Source of the DNA: Pseudomonas morbosilactucae
GTDB taxonomy: Bacteria > Pseudomonadota > Gammaproteobacteria > Pseudomonadales > Pseudomonadaceae
Direction: 5' to 3'
Assembly (NCBI RefSeq): GCF_023241715.1
Contig: NZ_JALQCW010000030.1
Span: 62,001-126,000 of the forward strand
DNA: 64,000 nt
Of the stretch, positions 18,036 through 31,014 are shown in pieces; the stretch's first letter is position 1, and every line of letters begins with the position of its first letter. Position numbers and translations under genes: made by a program. The notes under the pieces are model-generated. The model saw nothing but the letters and a program-made list of their open reading frames with translations, made no database searches and was not told the origin of the DNA.

Positions 18036-19448
18036 TCAGCGGTTCATGGGCGCAACAAAGCGGCTTTCGGCCACGCTGCGTACGGTGGGGTCGTCACGGT
18101 CGCTGACCTTGAAGGCGATGGTTTGCGAGCTTTGCGCCGGGCGCTCGTCAAGCATCGCCACCGACACCGGCAGGTCGACGATCTCGCCGGGGGCCAGGCT
18201 CAGCTCAGTCTTGCCCTGGAGCTGGAAGCCGTCGCCGTCCACCAGGCTCAGTTGGTAATCCTGGCGCTCCTGGGTCTTGTTGATGATCTTCAGGCTGTAG
18301 ATGTTCTCGATCTGCCCCTGGCTGTTTTCGCGGAACAGGCCACGGTCCTTGCTCACGTCCAGGGACACCATCGGCCGTTCGACCAGGGCCACCACCAGGG
18401 CGCCGATCATCACCAGCAGCACGGCGCTGTAGCCCAGCAGGCGCGGGCGCAGCAGGTGGGTCTTGCCCCCTTGCAACTGGTGCTCCGAGGTGTAGCTCAC
18501 CAGGCCGCGGGCGTAGCCCATCTTGTCCATGATCGAGTCGCAGGCGTCGATGCACGCCGCGCAGCCGATGCATTCCATTTGCAGGCCATCGCGGATATCG
18601 ATGCCGGTAGGGCAGACCTGGACGCACAACTGGCAGTCGATGCAGTCACCGAGGCCAACATCGGCAGGCTTCACCTCCCGTTTACGGGCGCCGCGACTTT
18701 CGCCCCGGGCGGCGTCGTACGAAATGGTCAGGGTGTCTTTGTCGAACATCACGCTCTGGAAGCGTGCATAGGGGCACATGTGCATGCACACGGCTTCGCG
18801 CAGCCAGCCGGCGTTGAGGTAGGTGGCGCCGGTGAAAAACAGCACCCAGAACAGGCTGACGCCGCCGATCTGCAGGGTCAGCAGTTCTTCGGCCAGCGGC
18901 CGGATCGGGGTGAAATAGCCGACGAAGGTCAGGCCGGTAAGCAGGCTGATGGCCAGCCACAGGCTGTGTTTGGCCGAGCGCCGCAGCAGTTTGTTCAGGC
19001 CCCAGGGCGCGGCTTGCAGCTTGATCCGCTGGTTGCGCTCGCCCTCGGTGAGTTTTTCGCACCACATAAACAGCCAGGTCCAGGAGCTCTGGGGGCAGGT
19101 GTAGCCGCACCAGACCCGGCCGGCGAACACGGTGATGGCGAACAGGCCGAAGGCGCAGATGATCAACAGCGCCGAGAGCAGGATGAAATCCTGGGGCCAG
19201 AAGGTCGCGCCGAAGATGTGGAATTTGCTTTCCGCCAGGTCCCAGAGCACGGCCTGGCGGCCGCCCCAGTTCAACCACACGGTGCCGAAGAACAGCAGGA
19301 ACAGAAACCCCGCACCGCTCATGCGCAAGGTGCGGAACAGGCCGCTGAAGCTGCGGGTGTGGATCAGGTTGTCGCTGGATTTGGCCTTCATCCGGGGCGG
19401 TGAAGGCTCGAAGTTTTCTACTAATCGGACGGGGATATGTTCGCTCAT
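18036..19448 (-). CDS. ccoG: Cytochrome c oxidase accessory protein CcoG (RdxA/FixG)
   Basis: 470 residues. Several membrane spans occupy roughly residues 45-60, 85-110, 163-182 and 193-212, with CxxxCP motifs at C114-C118 and C221-C225. Two ferredoxin-type clusters follow (CIDCQLCVQVCP from C269, and CIGCAACIDACD from C293). A further span lies near residue 330, and a C-terminal Ig-like FixG domain ends the protein. CcoG reduces copper for assembly of cbb3 oxidases. In Pseudomonas the gene is normally near ccoNOQP, but none of those genes is in this window. The frame extends to 19472, but MSEHIPVRLV is the better start. Confidence 0.95.
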   Translation of the reverse strand: MSEHIPVRLVENFEPSPPRMKAKSSDNLIHTRSFSGLFRTLRMSGAGFLFLLFFGTVWLNWGGRQAVLWDLAESKFHIFGATFWPQDFILLSALLIICAFGLFAITVFAGRVWCGYTCPQSSWTWLFMWCEKLTEGERNQRIKLQAAPWGLNKLLRRSAKHSLWLAISLLTGLTFVGYFTPIRPLAEELLTLQIGGVSLFWVLFFTGATYLNAGWLREAVCMHMCPYARFQSVMFDKDTLTISYDAARGESRGARKREVKPADVGLGDCIDCQLCVQVCPTGIDIRDGLQMECIGCAACIDACDSIMDKMGYARGLVSYTSEHQLQGGKTHLLRPRLLGYSAVLLVMIGALVVALVERPMVSLDVSKDRGLFRENSQGQIENIYSLKIINKTQERQDYQLSLVDGDGFQLQGKTELSLAPGEIVDLPVSVAMLDERPAQSSQTIAFKVSDRDDPTVRSVAESRFVAPMNR

Positions 19449-19655
19449 GGTCGTTCGCTCATCAGCCTCCATCAGGCCGGGGCACTATGAGCGTCGATCT
19501 GTTTGCATAACAGACTCAGGTATTGGATTAAAAAGCGGATCAGATAGGCCCTGGATCAACCCGTGCGACAACTTGCCTCAGCCGCCCCGGGCCCCGGGGC
19601 CGGCCTCTGCAGCCCTCTGGCACAGGCCTCGTGCCGCGGCCTTGATATGCATCAG

Positions 19656-19889
19656 TCAAATCACCGAATCACTGTCGCTGGCCTTGAGGTGCTTGCGCCC
19701 GTCGGTGGCACCGGCCACGGTCAGGGCGTCGGCTTCGGCCTCGGTGATGTAGATGCGCTGGCCTCGCAGTTCCACCGCCGACATGGCTTTTTCGCTGTCG
19801 GTGATCACGGTCAGGGCGCTGGCGGGCAGGCGTTCGCTCAGCTCGTCGGTCTCGAAATAGCACAGTTGTTGTTCGATGCGCAGGCTCAT
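19656..19889 (-). CDS. DUF3203-like small protein
   Basis: 77 residues starting MSLRIEQQLCYFET, preceded by AGGAGCTCGCC, a good ribosome site. The middle (AVELRGQRIYITEAEADALT) resembles a DUF3203 family found mainly in Pseudomonas. The fold looks mixed alpha/beta and soluble, with no signal or membrane span. Function unknown. It stands alone between ccoG and the divergent MgtC-family gene. The frame could be extended upstream, but the ribosome site and conserved N-terminus support this start. Confidence 0.8.
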   Translation of the reverse strand: MSLRIEQQLCYFETDELSERLPASALTVITDSEKAMSAVELRGQRIYITEAEADALTVAGATDGRKHLKASDSDSVI

Positions 19890-20084
19890 GGCGAGCTCCT
19901 TTTTTGGCGGGGCGATACAACTTAGGGCCCGCACGGCGGCCAGGGTTCGCGGCAACCGATTAATGGTCATGGCCCCGGGCTGCACCTTTGTGCCTGGCGC
20001 GCTGTCCACCCTTTGGCAGCGTCCGTTGGCCGAAGCCTGCCCCCTCAACAGGAACCCACCCGTGGGTTGGCACAGGAGCCGAGC

Positions 20085-20579
20085 ATGAACGCCTGGTGGC
20101 ATGAAGTCTGGGTCACGCTACAAACGGAGTTTGCCGACATCGGCGACGCCAAGCAGGTCACGCAGATCACCGTGCGCTTGCTGATTGCCGCGATGCTGGG
20201 GGGCATCCTGGGGTTTGAGCGCGAGCACAAGGGCAAGGCGGCCGGGGTGCGCACCCACATGCTGGTGGCCATGGGCGCGGCGCTGTTTGTGCTGGTGCCG
20301 CAGATGTCCGGGGCCCAGGCCGATGCCATGAGCCGGGTGCTGCAAGGGGTGATCGCCGGCATCGGTTTCTTGGGCGCTGGGACCATTCTCAAAGGTCGAG
20401 AAGAAGAGACCGAGCAACACGTCAAAGGCCTGACCACCGCTGCCGGGCTGTGGATGACCGCCGCCATCGGCGTGGCGGCCGGCATGGGGCGCGAGGCCAC
20501 GGCCGTGCTCAGTACCTTGCTGGCGCTGGGCGTGTTCAGCCTGATGCCGCGCATCGTGCGCCTGCTGGAAAAAGACTGA
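20085..20579 (+). CDS. MgtC/SapB family membrane protein
   Basis: 164 residues with four to five hydrophobic helices. Family signatures are the LGGILGFEREHKGKAAGVRTH motif after the first helix and GIGFLGAGTILKGRE in the centre. MgtC proteins are linked to growth in low magnesium, modulation of F-type ATPase and acid tolerance. Short members without the C-terminal ACT-like domain, as here, are common. The start at 20085 is supported by AGGAG seven bases upstream. The gene is monocistronic, with a terminator-like hairpin after it. No magnesium riboswitch could be recognised in the leader. Confidence 0.93.
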   Translation: MNAWWHEVWVTLQTEFADIGDAKQVTQITVRLLIAAMLGGILGFEREHKGKAAGVRTHMLVAMGAALFVLVPQMSGAQADAMSRVLQGVIAGIGFLGAGTILKGREEETEQHVKGLTTAAGLWMTAAIGVAAGMGREATAVLSTLLALGVFSLMPRIVRLLEKD

Positions 20580-20610
20580 GCCCATGCACCGCACCACCCA
20601 TCAACACACA

Positions 20611-20637
20611 GGCCCTTCCATGGGAAGGGCCTTGTCT
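20611..20637 (+). terminator. Terminator-like hairpin after the MgtC-family gene
   Basis: GGCCCTTCC (20611-20619) pairs with GGAAGGGCC (20623-20631) around a 3-nt loop, followed by TTGTCT. It lies 32 bp after the stop. Confidence 0.75.
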
Positions 20638-20668
20638 ATGCTTCAGGGCTTGGGTGTCTCGGCGGGGT

Positions 20669-20839
20669 TCAGCGCAGGCTGCTGACCACCACCGGGGGCT
20701 GGGTGCTGGGCGGGTCGCCCTTGGGCGGCGGGGTGCTGCCGGGAGGGTCCTGTTCCGGGACCGGCTGCGGTTCGCTGGGGGGCAGGGTCGGTTGATCGAT
20801 ATTGGGGTCGGGCGTCTCTGCTGGAATCGGAATACTCAT
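20669..20839 (-). CDS. Proline-rich microprotein
   Basis: A 56-residue protein (MSIPIPAETPDPNID...) in which about a third of residues are proline, with an acidic first half, no signal and no predicted fold. It has a strong AGGAGG ribosome site spaced nine bases from ATG, which argues that it is a real gene. From memory, similar short proline-rich proteins occur next to glgE in other Pseudomonas; function unknown. It is divergent from glgE, so the 183 bp between them should hold promoters for both. The low complexity makes homology calls weak. Confidence 0.65.
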   Translation of the reverse strand: MSIPIPAETPDPNIDQPTLPPSEPQPVPEQDPPGSTPPPKGDPPSTQPPVVVSSLR

Positions 20840-20941
20840 GCTAGGTGGCCTCCTTTGTGCTTGGGCTTTGCCCAGGCTCTTGGGGTGGACCTGCGTCAGG
20901 CCGATTTGATTCCCATGGGTTGCTCGACGGCCAATTCGTCT

Positions 20942-20969
20942 GAACTTTCTCGGACGGCATGGGCTCGGA
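20942..20969 (+). promoter_or_regulatory. Possible AlgU (sigma-22/RpoE-type) promoter for glgE
   Basis: GAACTT at 20942-20947, a 17-nt spacer, then TCGGA at 20965-20969. The AlgU consensus is GAACTT-N16/17-TCtgA, so the -35 box is perfect and the -10 box has one mismatch. It lies 54 nt before the glgE start. Stress control of trehalose and glucan synthesis makes this biologically reasonable, but a single match can arise by chance. Confidence 0.4.
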
Positions 20970-21022
20970 ACATGAGTGTCTTGGAACAAGAGCGTCCACG
21001 GGGCGTAAAGGGGTGATGCTCG

Positions 21023-23017
21023 ATGACTGCTGATAAACCGACTGACCTGCACTACAACCCGCACTTGCCACTGTCCCAAGCGTTGCTGCTACCGCGCATC
21101 GCCATCGAGAACACCCGCCCGGTGCTCGACGGCGGCCAGTTTGCGGTCAAGGCCCTGGAAGGCCAGACCGTCGAGGTCGCCAGCAAGGTGTTCGCCGACG
21201 GCCATGACGTGTTGGCGGTGCGCATCCGCTGGCGTGGCGGTGCCGACCTGGACTGGCACAGCGAGGTCATGCAGGACGTAGGCAACAACGGCTGGGAAGG
21301 GCACTTCACGGTGACCACCCCGGGGCGCTACCTGTATTGCATCGAGGCCTGGATCGATCAGTTCGCCAGTTTCTGCTACGAACTGGGGAAAAAACACCGG
21401 GCCGCAGTGCCTGTCAGCCTGGAACTGCAGGAAGGCCGGACCCAGGTGCAGCAGGCTGCCGAGCGCAGCGACGGCGAACTCAAGCAGCAGTTGCTGGACC
21501 TGCATCAGCGACTCTCGGGGTTGCTGGAGGCGGAGCAGGTGGCGCTGTTTCTCAGTGACGAGAGTGCCCGGTTGATGGCCCTGGCCGACCACCGGCCCTA
21601 CCTCAGCCTGAGCCCTGAATACCCCTTGGACGTGGAACGCGAACGCGCCGGCTTTGCCAGCTGGTACGAGCTGTTTCCGCGCTCGATCACCGATGATCCG
21701 GCCCGTCACGGCACCTTTAACGACGTGCATTCTCGCCTGGGCATGATCCATGACATGGGCTTTGACGTGCTGTATTTCCCGCCGATCCACCCCATCGGCC
21801 GCAGCCATCGCAAGGGCCGCAACAACGCCCTGACCGCCGGCCCCGATGACCCGGGCAGCCCCTACGCCATCGGCAGTGAAGACGGCGGCCACGAGGCCAT
21901 CCACCCGCAGCTCGGCAGCCGCGACGACTTCCGGCGCCTGGTGGCGGCCGCGGCCGATCATGGCCTGGAAATCGCCCTGGATTTCGCCATCCAGTGCTCC
22001 CAGGATCACCCCTGGCTCAAGCAGCACCCGGGCTGGTTCAACTGGCGCCCGGACGGCACCATCAAATACGCCGAGAACCCGCCGAAGAAATACCAGGACA
22101 TCGTCAACGTCGATTTCTACGCCGCCGACGCCATCCCCAGCCTCTGGCTGGAACTGCGGGATGTGGTGCTGGGTTGGGTCGAGGAGGGGGTCAAGACCTT
22201 CCGCGTCGACAACCCCCACACCAAGCCGCTGCCGTTCTGGCAATGGCTGATCGGCGATGTGCGCGAGCGTCACCCGGAGGTGATTTTCCTGGCGGAGGCT
22301 TTCACCACCCCGGCAATGATGGCGCGCCTGGGCAAGGTCGGTTACTCCCAGAGCTACACCTACTTCACCTGGCGCAACACCAAGAGCGAGCTGGCGACCT
22401 ACTTCAGCGAGCTGAACCAGGCGCCGTGGCGCGACTGTTACCGGCCGAATTTCTTCGTCAACACCCCGGACATCAACCCGGCCTTCCTGCATGAGTCGGG
22501 GCGCCCGGGGTTTCTGATCCGGGCGGTGCTGGCGACCATGGGCTCCGGGCTGTGGGGCATGTATTCGGGCTTCGAACTGTGCGAGGCGGCGCCGGTGCCA
22601 GGCAAGGAGGAGTACCTGGATTCGGAGAAGTACGAAATCCGCCCACGGGACTTTGGCGCGCCGGGCAACATCATTGCCGAAATCGCCCAGCTCAACCGCA
22701 TCCGCCGGCAGAACCCGGCGCTGCACAGCCACCTGGGGCTCAAGCTGTACAACGCCTGGAACGACCAGATCCTGTACTTCGGCAAGCGCAGCGCCGACGG
22801 AGACAACTTTGTGCTGGTGGCGGTCAACCTCGACCCGTTCAACGCCCAGGAGGCGCATTTCGAGTTGCCGCTGTGGGAGTTGGGCCTGCCGGACGATGCC
22901 CAGACCCAGGGCGAAGACCTGATGAGCGGCCACCGCTGGACCTGGTACGGCAAGACTCAATTCATGCGCCTGGACCCGGCTCAGCCCTTCGGCATCTGGC
23001 GCATCACTACCTCGTAG
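21023..23017 (+). CDS. glgE: Alpha-1,4-glucan:maltose-1-phosphate maltosyltransferase GlgE
   Basis: 664 residues, GH13_3. GlgE transfers maltosyl units from alpha-maltose-1-phosphate onto the non-reducing end of linear glucan. An N-terminal beta-sandwich domain (about 1-110) and helical insert precede the barrel. The catalytic nucleophile is D396 in FRVDNPHTKP and the general acid/base is E425 in FLAEAFT, almost the same numbers as the characterised Streptomyces enzyme. The start ATG follows AAAGGGGTG. It leads the plus-strand operon glgE-treS-glgB, in which TreS plus maltokinase makes its substrate and GlgB branches its product. A possible AlgU promoter lies upstream and a REP half-element lies at its 3' end. 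Confidence 0.97.
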   Translation: MTADKPTDLHYNPHLPLSQALLLPRIAIENTRPVLDGGQFAVKALEGQTVEVASKVFADGHDVLAVRIRWRGGADLDWHSEVMQDVGNNGWEGHFTVTTPGRYLYCIEAWIDQFASFCYELGKKHRAAVPVSLELQEGRTQVQQAAERSDGELKQQLLDLHQRLSGLLEAEQVALFLSDESARLMALADHRPYLSLSPEYPLDVERERAGFASWYELFPRSITDDPARHGTFNDVHSRLGMIHDMGFDVLYFPPIHPIGRSHRKGRNNALTAGPDDPGSPYAIGSEDGGHEAIHPQLGSRDDFRRLVAAAADHGLEIALDFAIQCSQDHPWLKQHPGWFNWRPDGTIKYAENPPKKYQDIVNVDFYAADAIPSLWLELRDVVLGWVEEGVKTFRVDNPHTKPLPFWQWLIGDVRERHPEVIFLAEAFTTPAMMARLGKVGYSQSYTYFTWRNTKSELATYFSELNQAPWRDCYRPNFFVNTPDINPAFLHESGRPGFLIRAVLATMGSGLWGMYSGFELCEAAPVPGKEEYLDSEKYEIRPRDFGAPGNIIAEIAQLNRIRRQNPALHSHLGLKLYNAWNDQILYFGKRSADGDNFVLVAVNLDPFNAQEAHFELPLWELGLPDDAQTQGEDLMSGHRWTWYGKTQFMRLDPAQPFGIWRITTS

Positions 23018-23035
23018 GCGCCGGCTTGCCGGCGA
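23012..23035. repeat. Single REP element in the glgE-treS gap
   Basis: CGTAGGCGCCGGCTTGCCGG begins at the glgE stop and continues CGATGG. It is one arm of the REP family seen at 13295; no inverted partner lies within the 69-bp gap. Confidence 0.7.
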
Positions 23036-23086
23036 TGGCGATGGGGATTGGGCCTCGCGCGAATTCATTTTTTTCAGGAGTCAAAC

Positions 23087-26430
<3,344 letters not shown>

Positions 26431-26434
<4 letters not shown>

Positions 26435-28662
26435 GTTTCTCGAACAAGGAACAGGGAAAAAACCAACCGACATTGCTCCCCGCCGCCCAGGACATCGAGG
26501 CGTTGGTACGGGCCGAGCATCAAGATCCGTTTGCCATTCTCGGGCCCCACGGCGACCTGGCCGGCGGCCAGTTTATCCGTGCGTTCCTGCCGGGTGCCCT
26601 GAGTGCCCAGGTGTTGGCGCGGGGTGATGAGCAGGTGCTGGGCAGCCTGGAAGCCAGCGCGGTGCCGGGCTTGTTTGTCGGCCATTTCAACGACACCCGG
26701 CCGTACCTGTTACGCATCCAGTGGGCCGGTGGCGAGCAGATCAGCGAAGACCCTTACAGTTTTGGCCCGTTGCTCGGAGAGATGGACCTCTACCTGTTTG
26801 CCGAAGGCAATCACCGCGACCTCAGCGCGTGCCTTGGGGCCCAGTTGACCAACGTCGAGGGCATCGACGGTGTGCGCTTTGCGGTCTGGGCGCCGAACGC
26901 CCGACGGGTCTCGGTGGTGGGAGATTTCAACGTCTGGGACGGTCGTCGTCACCCTATGCGCCTGCGTCATCCGTCCGGGGTCTGGGAGTTGTTCATTCCA
27001 CGCCTCAAGGCCGGTGAGGCCTACAAGTACGAGATTCTCGGCGCCGACGGCATCCTGCCGCTCAAGGCCGACCCCATGGCCCTGGCCACCCAGTTGCCGC
27101 CGGACACCGCGTCGAAAGTCGCCGAGCCGTTGCGCATCGACTGGCAGGACCAGGCCTGGATGCAGGACCGGGGCGAGGCCCATCGGCCCAGCGCGCCGCT
27201 GTCGATCTACGAGCTGCACGCCGGCTCCTGGCAGTGCGAGGAAAACGACCTCGGCGAGGTGGAGCGCTTCTACAACTGGCACGAACTGGCCGAGCGCCTG
27301 ATCCCCTACGTCAAAGACCTGGGCTTCACCCACATCGAGCTGATGCCGATCATGGAGCACCCGTTTGGCGGCTCCTGGGGCTACCAGCCGCTGTCACAGT
27401 TCGCGCCCAGTGCACGCTACGGTTCGCCGGCGGATTTCGCCGCCTTTGTCGACGCCTGCCACCAGGCCGGGATCGGTGTGATCCTCGACTGGGTGCCGGC
27501 GCATTTCCCCACCGATACCCACGGCCTGGCCCAGTTCGACGGCACCGCGCTGTATGAATACGGCAACCCCCTGGAAGGTTTTCACCAGGATTGGGACACC
27601 CTGATCTACAACCTGGGGCGCACCGAGGTCCACGGGTTCATGCTGGCGTCGGCCCTGCACTGGCTCAAGCACTTCCACATCGATGGCCTGCGGGTGGATG
27701 CGGTGGCCTCGATGCTCTACCGCGACTATTCGCGCAAGGCCGGAGAGTGGGTGCCCAACCGCCACGGCGGGCGCGAGAACCTGGAGGCCATCGACTTCCT
27801 GCGCCACCTCAACGACGTGGTGGCCCTGGAAGCCCCCGGGGCCCTGGTGATCGCCGAGGAGTCCACCGCCTGGCCGGGGGTCAGCCAGAGCACCCAGCAG
27901 GGCGGCCTGGGCTTTGCCTACAAATGGAACATGGGCTGGATGCACGACTCCCTGCACTACATCCAGCAGGACCCGGTGTACCGCGCTCACCATCACAACG
28001 AACTGAGTTTCGGCCTGGTGTATGCCTGGTCCGAGCGTTTCATCCTGCCGATCTCCCACGACGAAGTGGTGCACGGCAAGCACTCGCTGATCGACAAGAT
28101 GCCCGGCGATCGCTGGCAGAAATTCGCCAACCTGCGTTCCTACCTGAGCTTTATGTGGGCCCACCCGGGTAAGAAACTGCTGTTCATGGGCTGTGAGTTC
28201 GGCCAGTGGCGCGAGTGGAACCACGACCAGCAACTGGACTGGTACCTGCTGCAATACCCCGAGCACCGGGGCGTGCAGAAGCTGGTGAGCGACCTTAACC
28301 GCCTGTACCGCGAAGAGCCGGCGCTGCATGAGCAGGACGACGCGCCCCAGGGCTTCCAGTGGCTGATTGGCGACGACGCGATCAACAGCGTCTACGCCTG
28401 GCTGCGTTGGAGCAAGGACGGCAAGCCCTTGCTGGTGGTGGCCAATTTCACCCCGGTGCCGCGCCAGGGTTACCGGGTCGGCGTGCCGGTGGCGGGGCGC
28501 TGGAGCGAGCTGCTCAACAGCGACTCGCAACTCTACGCCGGTTCCAACTATGGCAACGGCGGCGAAGCCTTCACTGAAGAGCAGCCCAGCCACGGCCAGG
28601 CCCTGTCCTTGATGCTCAACCTGCCGCCGTTGGCGGTGTTGATCCTGCGTCCCGAAGGTTGA
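26431..28662 (+). CDS. glgB: 1,4-alpha-glucan branching enzyme GlgB
   Basis: 743 residues, GH13_9, matching the usual long form with two N-terminal CBM48-type domains. It cuts alpha-1,4 chains and rejoins them by alpha-1,6 links. Catalytic residues are D423 in [15 protein letters not shown] and E476 in VIAEEST; the [12 protein letters not shown] motif holds the conserved histidine and aspartate. The ATG overlaps the treS stop. It is the last gene of the plus-strand operon and converges on the beta-barrel gene at 28761. Confidence 0.97.
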
Positions 28663-28669
28663 CGGTGTG

Positions 28670-28750
28670 CCGGTGCGGGGCCCCCCAAGGCCCTGCGCCG
28701 GACTCGTCGCACCACCAACGCCCACCAGCGACGGCTTCACCGACCGTCGC
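28670..28750 (+). terminator. Two hairpins between convergent glgB and the beta-barrel gene
   Basis: Arms 28670-28682 and 28689-28701 form a 13-bp stem with two G.T wobbles. A second stem, GCGACGG (28728-28734) with CCGTCGC (28744-28750), follows. There is no T-run. These are the only structures in the 98-bp convergent gap. Confidence 0.55.
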
Positions 28751-28760
28751 GGCGCGGCGC

Positions 28761-29789
28761 TTACCAACGCATGCGGATGCCCAGGCTGCCGATCAGGCCG
28801 TTGAGGTCGTTGTCGTCCACGTCGCTGCTGTAGTCGGCGCTGACGTACAGGCTCACCGCCGGGGTTACCCGTGCCACCAGGCCCAGGCCCACTTCCACGG
28901 TGGAGGCGTTGCGGCTGCTGCTGATCTTGTCCACCTGATCCAGGCTGATGGTGTCGCCGCTGTAGACGGTGTGCCAGAGGTTGGTGCGCACATAGGGTTC
29001 CACCGGCAGGCCGCTGATGTCGTAGCGGCCTTGCAAGCGTGCGCCGACCCGGCCGCTCCAACTGCTCAGGTCGCTGCCGGAGTCGGCGCCGACATGGGCG
29101 GTGTCGAGGCTGATGCGCTGGTTGATCAACTGCGCCTGGGGTTCGATCACCCAGTTGTCTCCCAGGCCAATGGCGATCCCGCCTTGCACCGACAAGGTCA
29201 CGGCGCTGCCTTCGCTGATTTGCCGCTGCCCCTGCTGATCACGACTCAAGCCGCTGACCCGGGCACCGCTGGCCGACAGGTCCAGGTGCCAGCCCTGGGC
29301 GCCGCTCAGGCTCCAGAAGGCGCCGAGGCCGTTGCCCTGCAGATTGTCGACGCTGAGTGTGCGAGGGTCGTTGAAGCCGCCCGGTACGGCGGCGCCCTGG
29401 GCCTGGACCACGTTGCGTCCTCCGATCAGGCCGATGCGCTGGGTGGCGCCGCCGCTGTGCTGGATGCTGTAAAGCACGGGGCCCTGGCGCAACTCGTTGC
29501 TGCTGCCGGGAAGGCGTGATCCCAGGTAGCCGACTTCCAGCACCGGGTCAGCCAGGCGTGAGGCTTGCAGGGCGGAAGGGCTGGGCTCGCGGGTGGGGTC
29601 GGGCAGTACGGTGTCGAGGGGCGTCTGGGCAAACTGCAGGCTGCTCAGGCTCGGCTCCTGGCGATACCAGGCGTTGTCGGCGTCCGTGGCGGGGGCCGCC
29701 AGGACCTCAAGGGAAGAACACAGCAGTACCGATGCGGACAGGCTGCAGAGGGTCAGTTGAATCTCGTGTGAGGTGAGGGAGGTATTCAT
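28761..29789 (-). CDS. Autotransporter-type outer-membrane beta-barrel protein without passenger
   Basis: 342 residues. A hydrophobic signal segment (LCSLSASVLLCSSLEVLAAP) is followed by about 60 low-complexity residues and then a ~250-residue region of alternating strands resembling the autotransporter beta-domain (GLGDNWVIEPQAQLINQRI, VEVGLGLVARVTPAVSLYVS, ending SLGIRMRW with the terminal aromatic residue typical of barrels inserted by BAM). A full autotransporter would have a large passenger before the barrel; here there is almost none. It sits alone between glgB and the EEP hydrolase gene, with a 350-bp leader holding a large hairpin. Function unknown; it may be a porin-like or surface-anchored barrel. 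Confidence 0.82.
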   Translation of the reverse strand: MNTSLTSHEIQLTLCSLSASVLLCSSLEVLAAPATDADNAWYRQEPSLSSLQFAQTPLDTVLPDPTREPSPSALQASRLADPVLEVGYLGSRLPGSSNELRQGPVLYSIQHSGGATQRIGLIGGRNVVQAQGAAVPGGFNDPRTLSVDNLQGNGLGAFWSLSGAQGWHLDLSASGARVSGLSRDQQGQRQISEGSAVTLSVQGGIAIGLGDNWVIEPQAQLINQRISLDTAHVGADSGSDLSSWSGRVGARLQGRYDISGLPVEPYVRTNLWHTVYSGDTISLDQVDKISSSRNASTVEVGLGLVARVTPAVSLYVSADYSSDVDDNDLNGLIGSLGIRMRW

Positions 29790-30139
29790 GGGGGTCTACC
29801 TTGCAATCGCATGCTTTATCTCGTCGTGGCGCCACTCCTACCGCCGATTGAGAGGCAGCCGAATTTAACGAGGCGAGGCCGCTCGACCCGCTTTAAAGCA
29901 GGGGTTTGCGGCCTCGCCCCAGGTCGTAATACCGGGGGTAGTAATCTGTAGCTAAGGAGAGCGAAGGGGCAGCGTCAAGAAAAGTACCGACCAAAGGCAG
30001 GCTTATTTCAGGGCGTTCAAGTCGCTGAAATCACGGGTTTATCTAAGTGATTGTTTGTGCGCAACATCGACCGCCAGAGGGGCTGGAAAGGTTTTTATAT
30101 AGCCTGCTAAGCAACCTTTTCAGCGCGCCGAAAACCGCC
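29790..30139. other. 350-bp intergenic region: leader of the beta-barrel gene
   Basis: No coding sequence is supported here. It contains a 47-nt dyad (listed separately), AT-richer DNA than its neighbours, and presumably the promoter of the beta-barrel gene. In many proteobacteria a cardiolipin synthase gene (clsB) follows the YbhP-like EEP gene; I see no remnant of one. Confidence 0.7.
29872..29918. promoter_or_regulatory. Large dyad in the beta-barrel gene leader
   Basis: GGCGAGGCCGC (29872-29882) pairs perfectly with GCGGCCTCGCC (29908-29918). Between them is the 10-nt palindrome GCTTTAAAGC (29890-29899). It is 83 bp upstream of the gene start. It could be an operator, an attenuator or an old terminator; no T-run follows on either strand. 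Confidence 0.6.
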
Positions 30140-30924
30140 CTACAAATGCACTTCCACGGCCAGTGGCAGATGGTCCGACAGGTGCGTCCACGGCTTGTTG
30201 CCGAGGATCCGTGGTTCATGGCTGCTGGCGTTGCGCAGGTAGACCCGGTCCAGGCGCAGCAGCGGCCAGCGCGCAGGGTAGGTTTTTGCCGGGCGCCGGT
30301 GTGCCGCTCGAAGGCTTCGTGCAGGTAGTCGCGGCGGGCGAGGGTGGCATTGCCGTGCAACTGCCAGTCGTTGAAGTCCCCGGCGATGATCACCGGCGCG
30401 TCCTCAGGCAGGGATTCGAGCAACTGGCACAGCAACTCCAACTGCAATTGGCGATGGCTTTCCAACAGGCTCAGGTGCACACAGATGGCGTGCACTTCGG
30501 CATGCCCGGGCACTTCCAGCACGCAATGCAGCAGCCCACGGCGTTCGGGGCCGGTGATGGAAACGTCGAGGTTGCGGTACTGGCGGATCGGGTATTTGGA
30601 CAGCAGGGCGTTGCCGTGATGGCCGTCGGGGTACACCGCGTTGCGGCCGTAGGCGAAGTCGCTCCACATGCTGTCGGCGAGGAATTCGTACTGGGATTGC
30701 TGCGGCCAATTGTCGAAGCGCGAGGCATGGCGGTCATGCTCGCCCAGCACTTCCTGGAGAAACACCAAGTCGGCCGCCGTGCTGCGTACCGCTTCGCGCA
30801 GTTCGGGCAGGATGAAACGTCGGTTCAGGGCGGTGAAGCCCTTGTGGGTGTTGACCGTCAGAATCCGCAGTCGGTGGATGTTGCCCACCTCTTGCGTCGT
30901 CGCGGTGGGGGAATCGCTGCTCAC
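30140..30924 (-). pseudogene. Endonuclease/exonuclease/phosphatase (EEP) family protein, YbhP-like, frameshifted
   Basis: The first ~220 residues from GTG 30924 (site GAGGAG eight bases upstream) show EEP motifs: LTVNTHKGF, LVFLQEVLG with the catalytic Glu, and VIIAGDFNDW. The frame then leaves the family after HTGA. Adding one base in the G run 30291-30293 restores a tail with LLRLDRVYLRN and HLSDHLPLAVEVHL, the C-terminal DR and SDH motifs, ending at 30140 (261 residues). The last base pairs thus encode the catalytic His-Asp region, which is lost in the sequence as written. EEP proteins next to glgB and clsB are known in Pseudomonas; substrate unknown. Confidence 0.85.
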
Positions 30925-31014
30925 GTTCGCTCCTCTGTGGCCGGGCCTGTCTGGGGCCGGGATCAAACCGGTTACCAGATGCGACCTGCCGCCGGGGCCG
31001 TCGGTTCCGGTTTT

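Noticed and set aside
18036..19403. Long plus-strand open frame opposite ccoG
   Set aside because: Antisense of a clear ccoG gene; composition is an artefact of codon bias.
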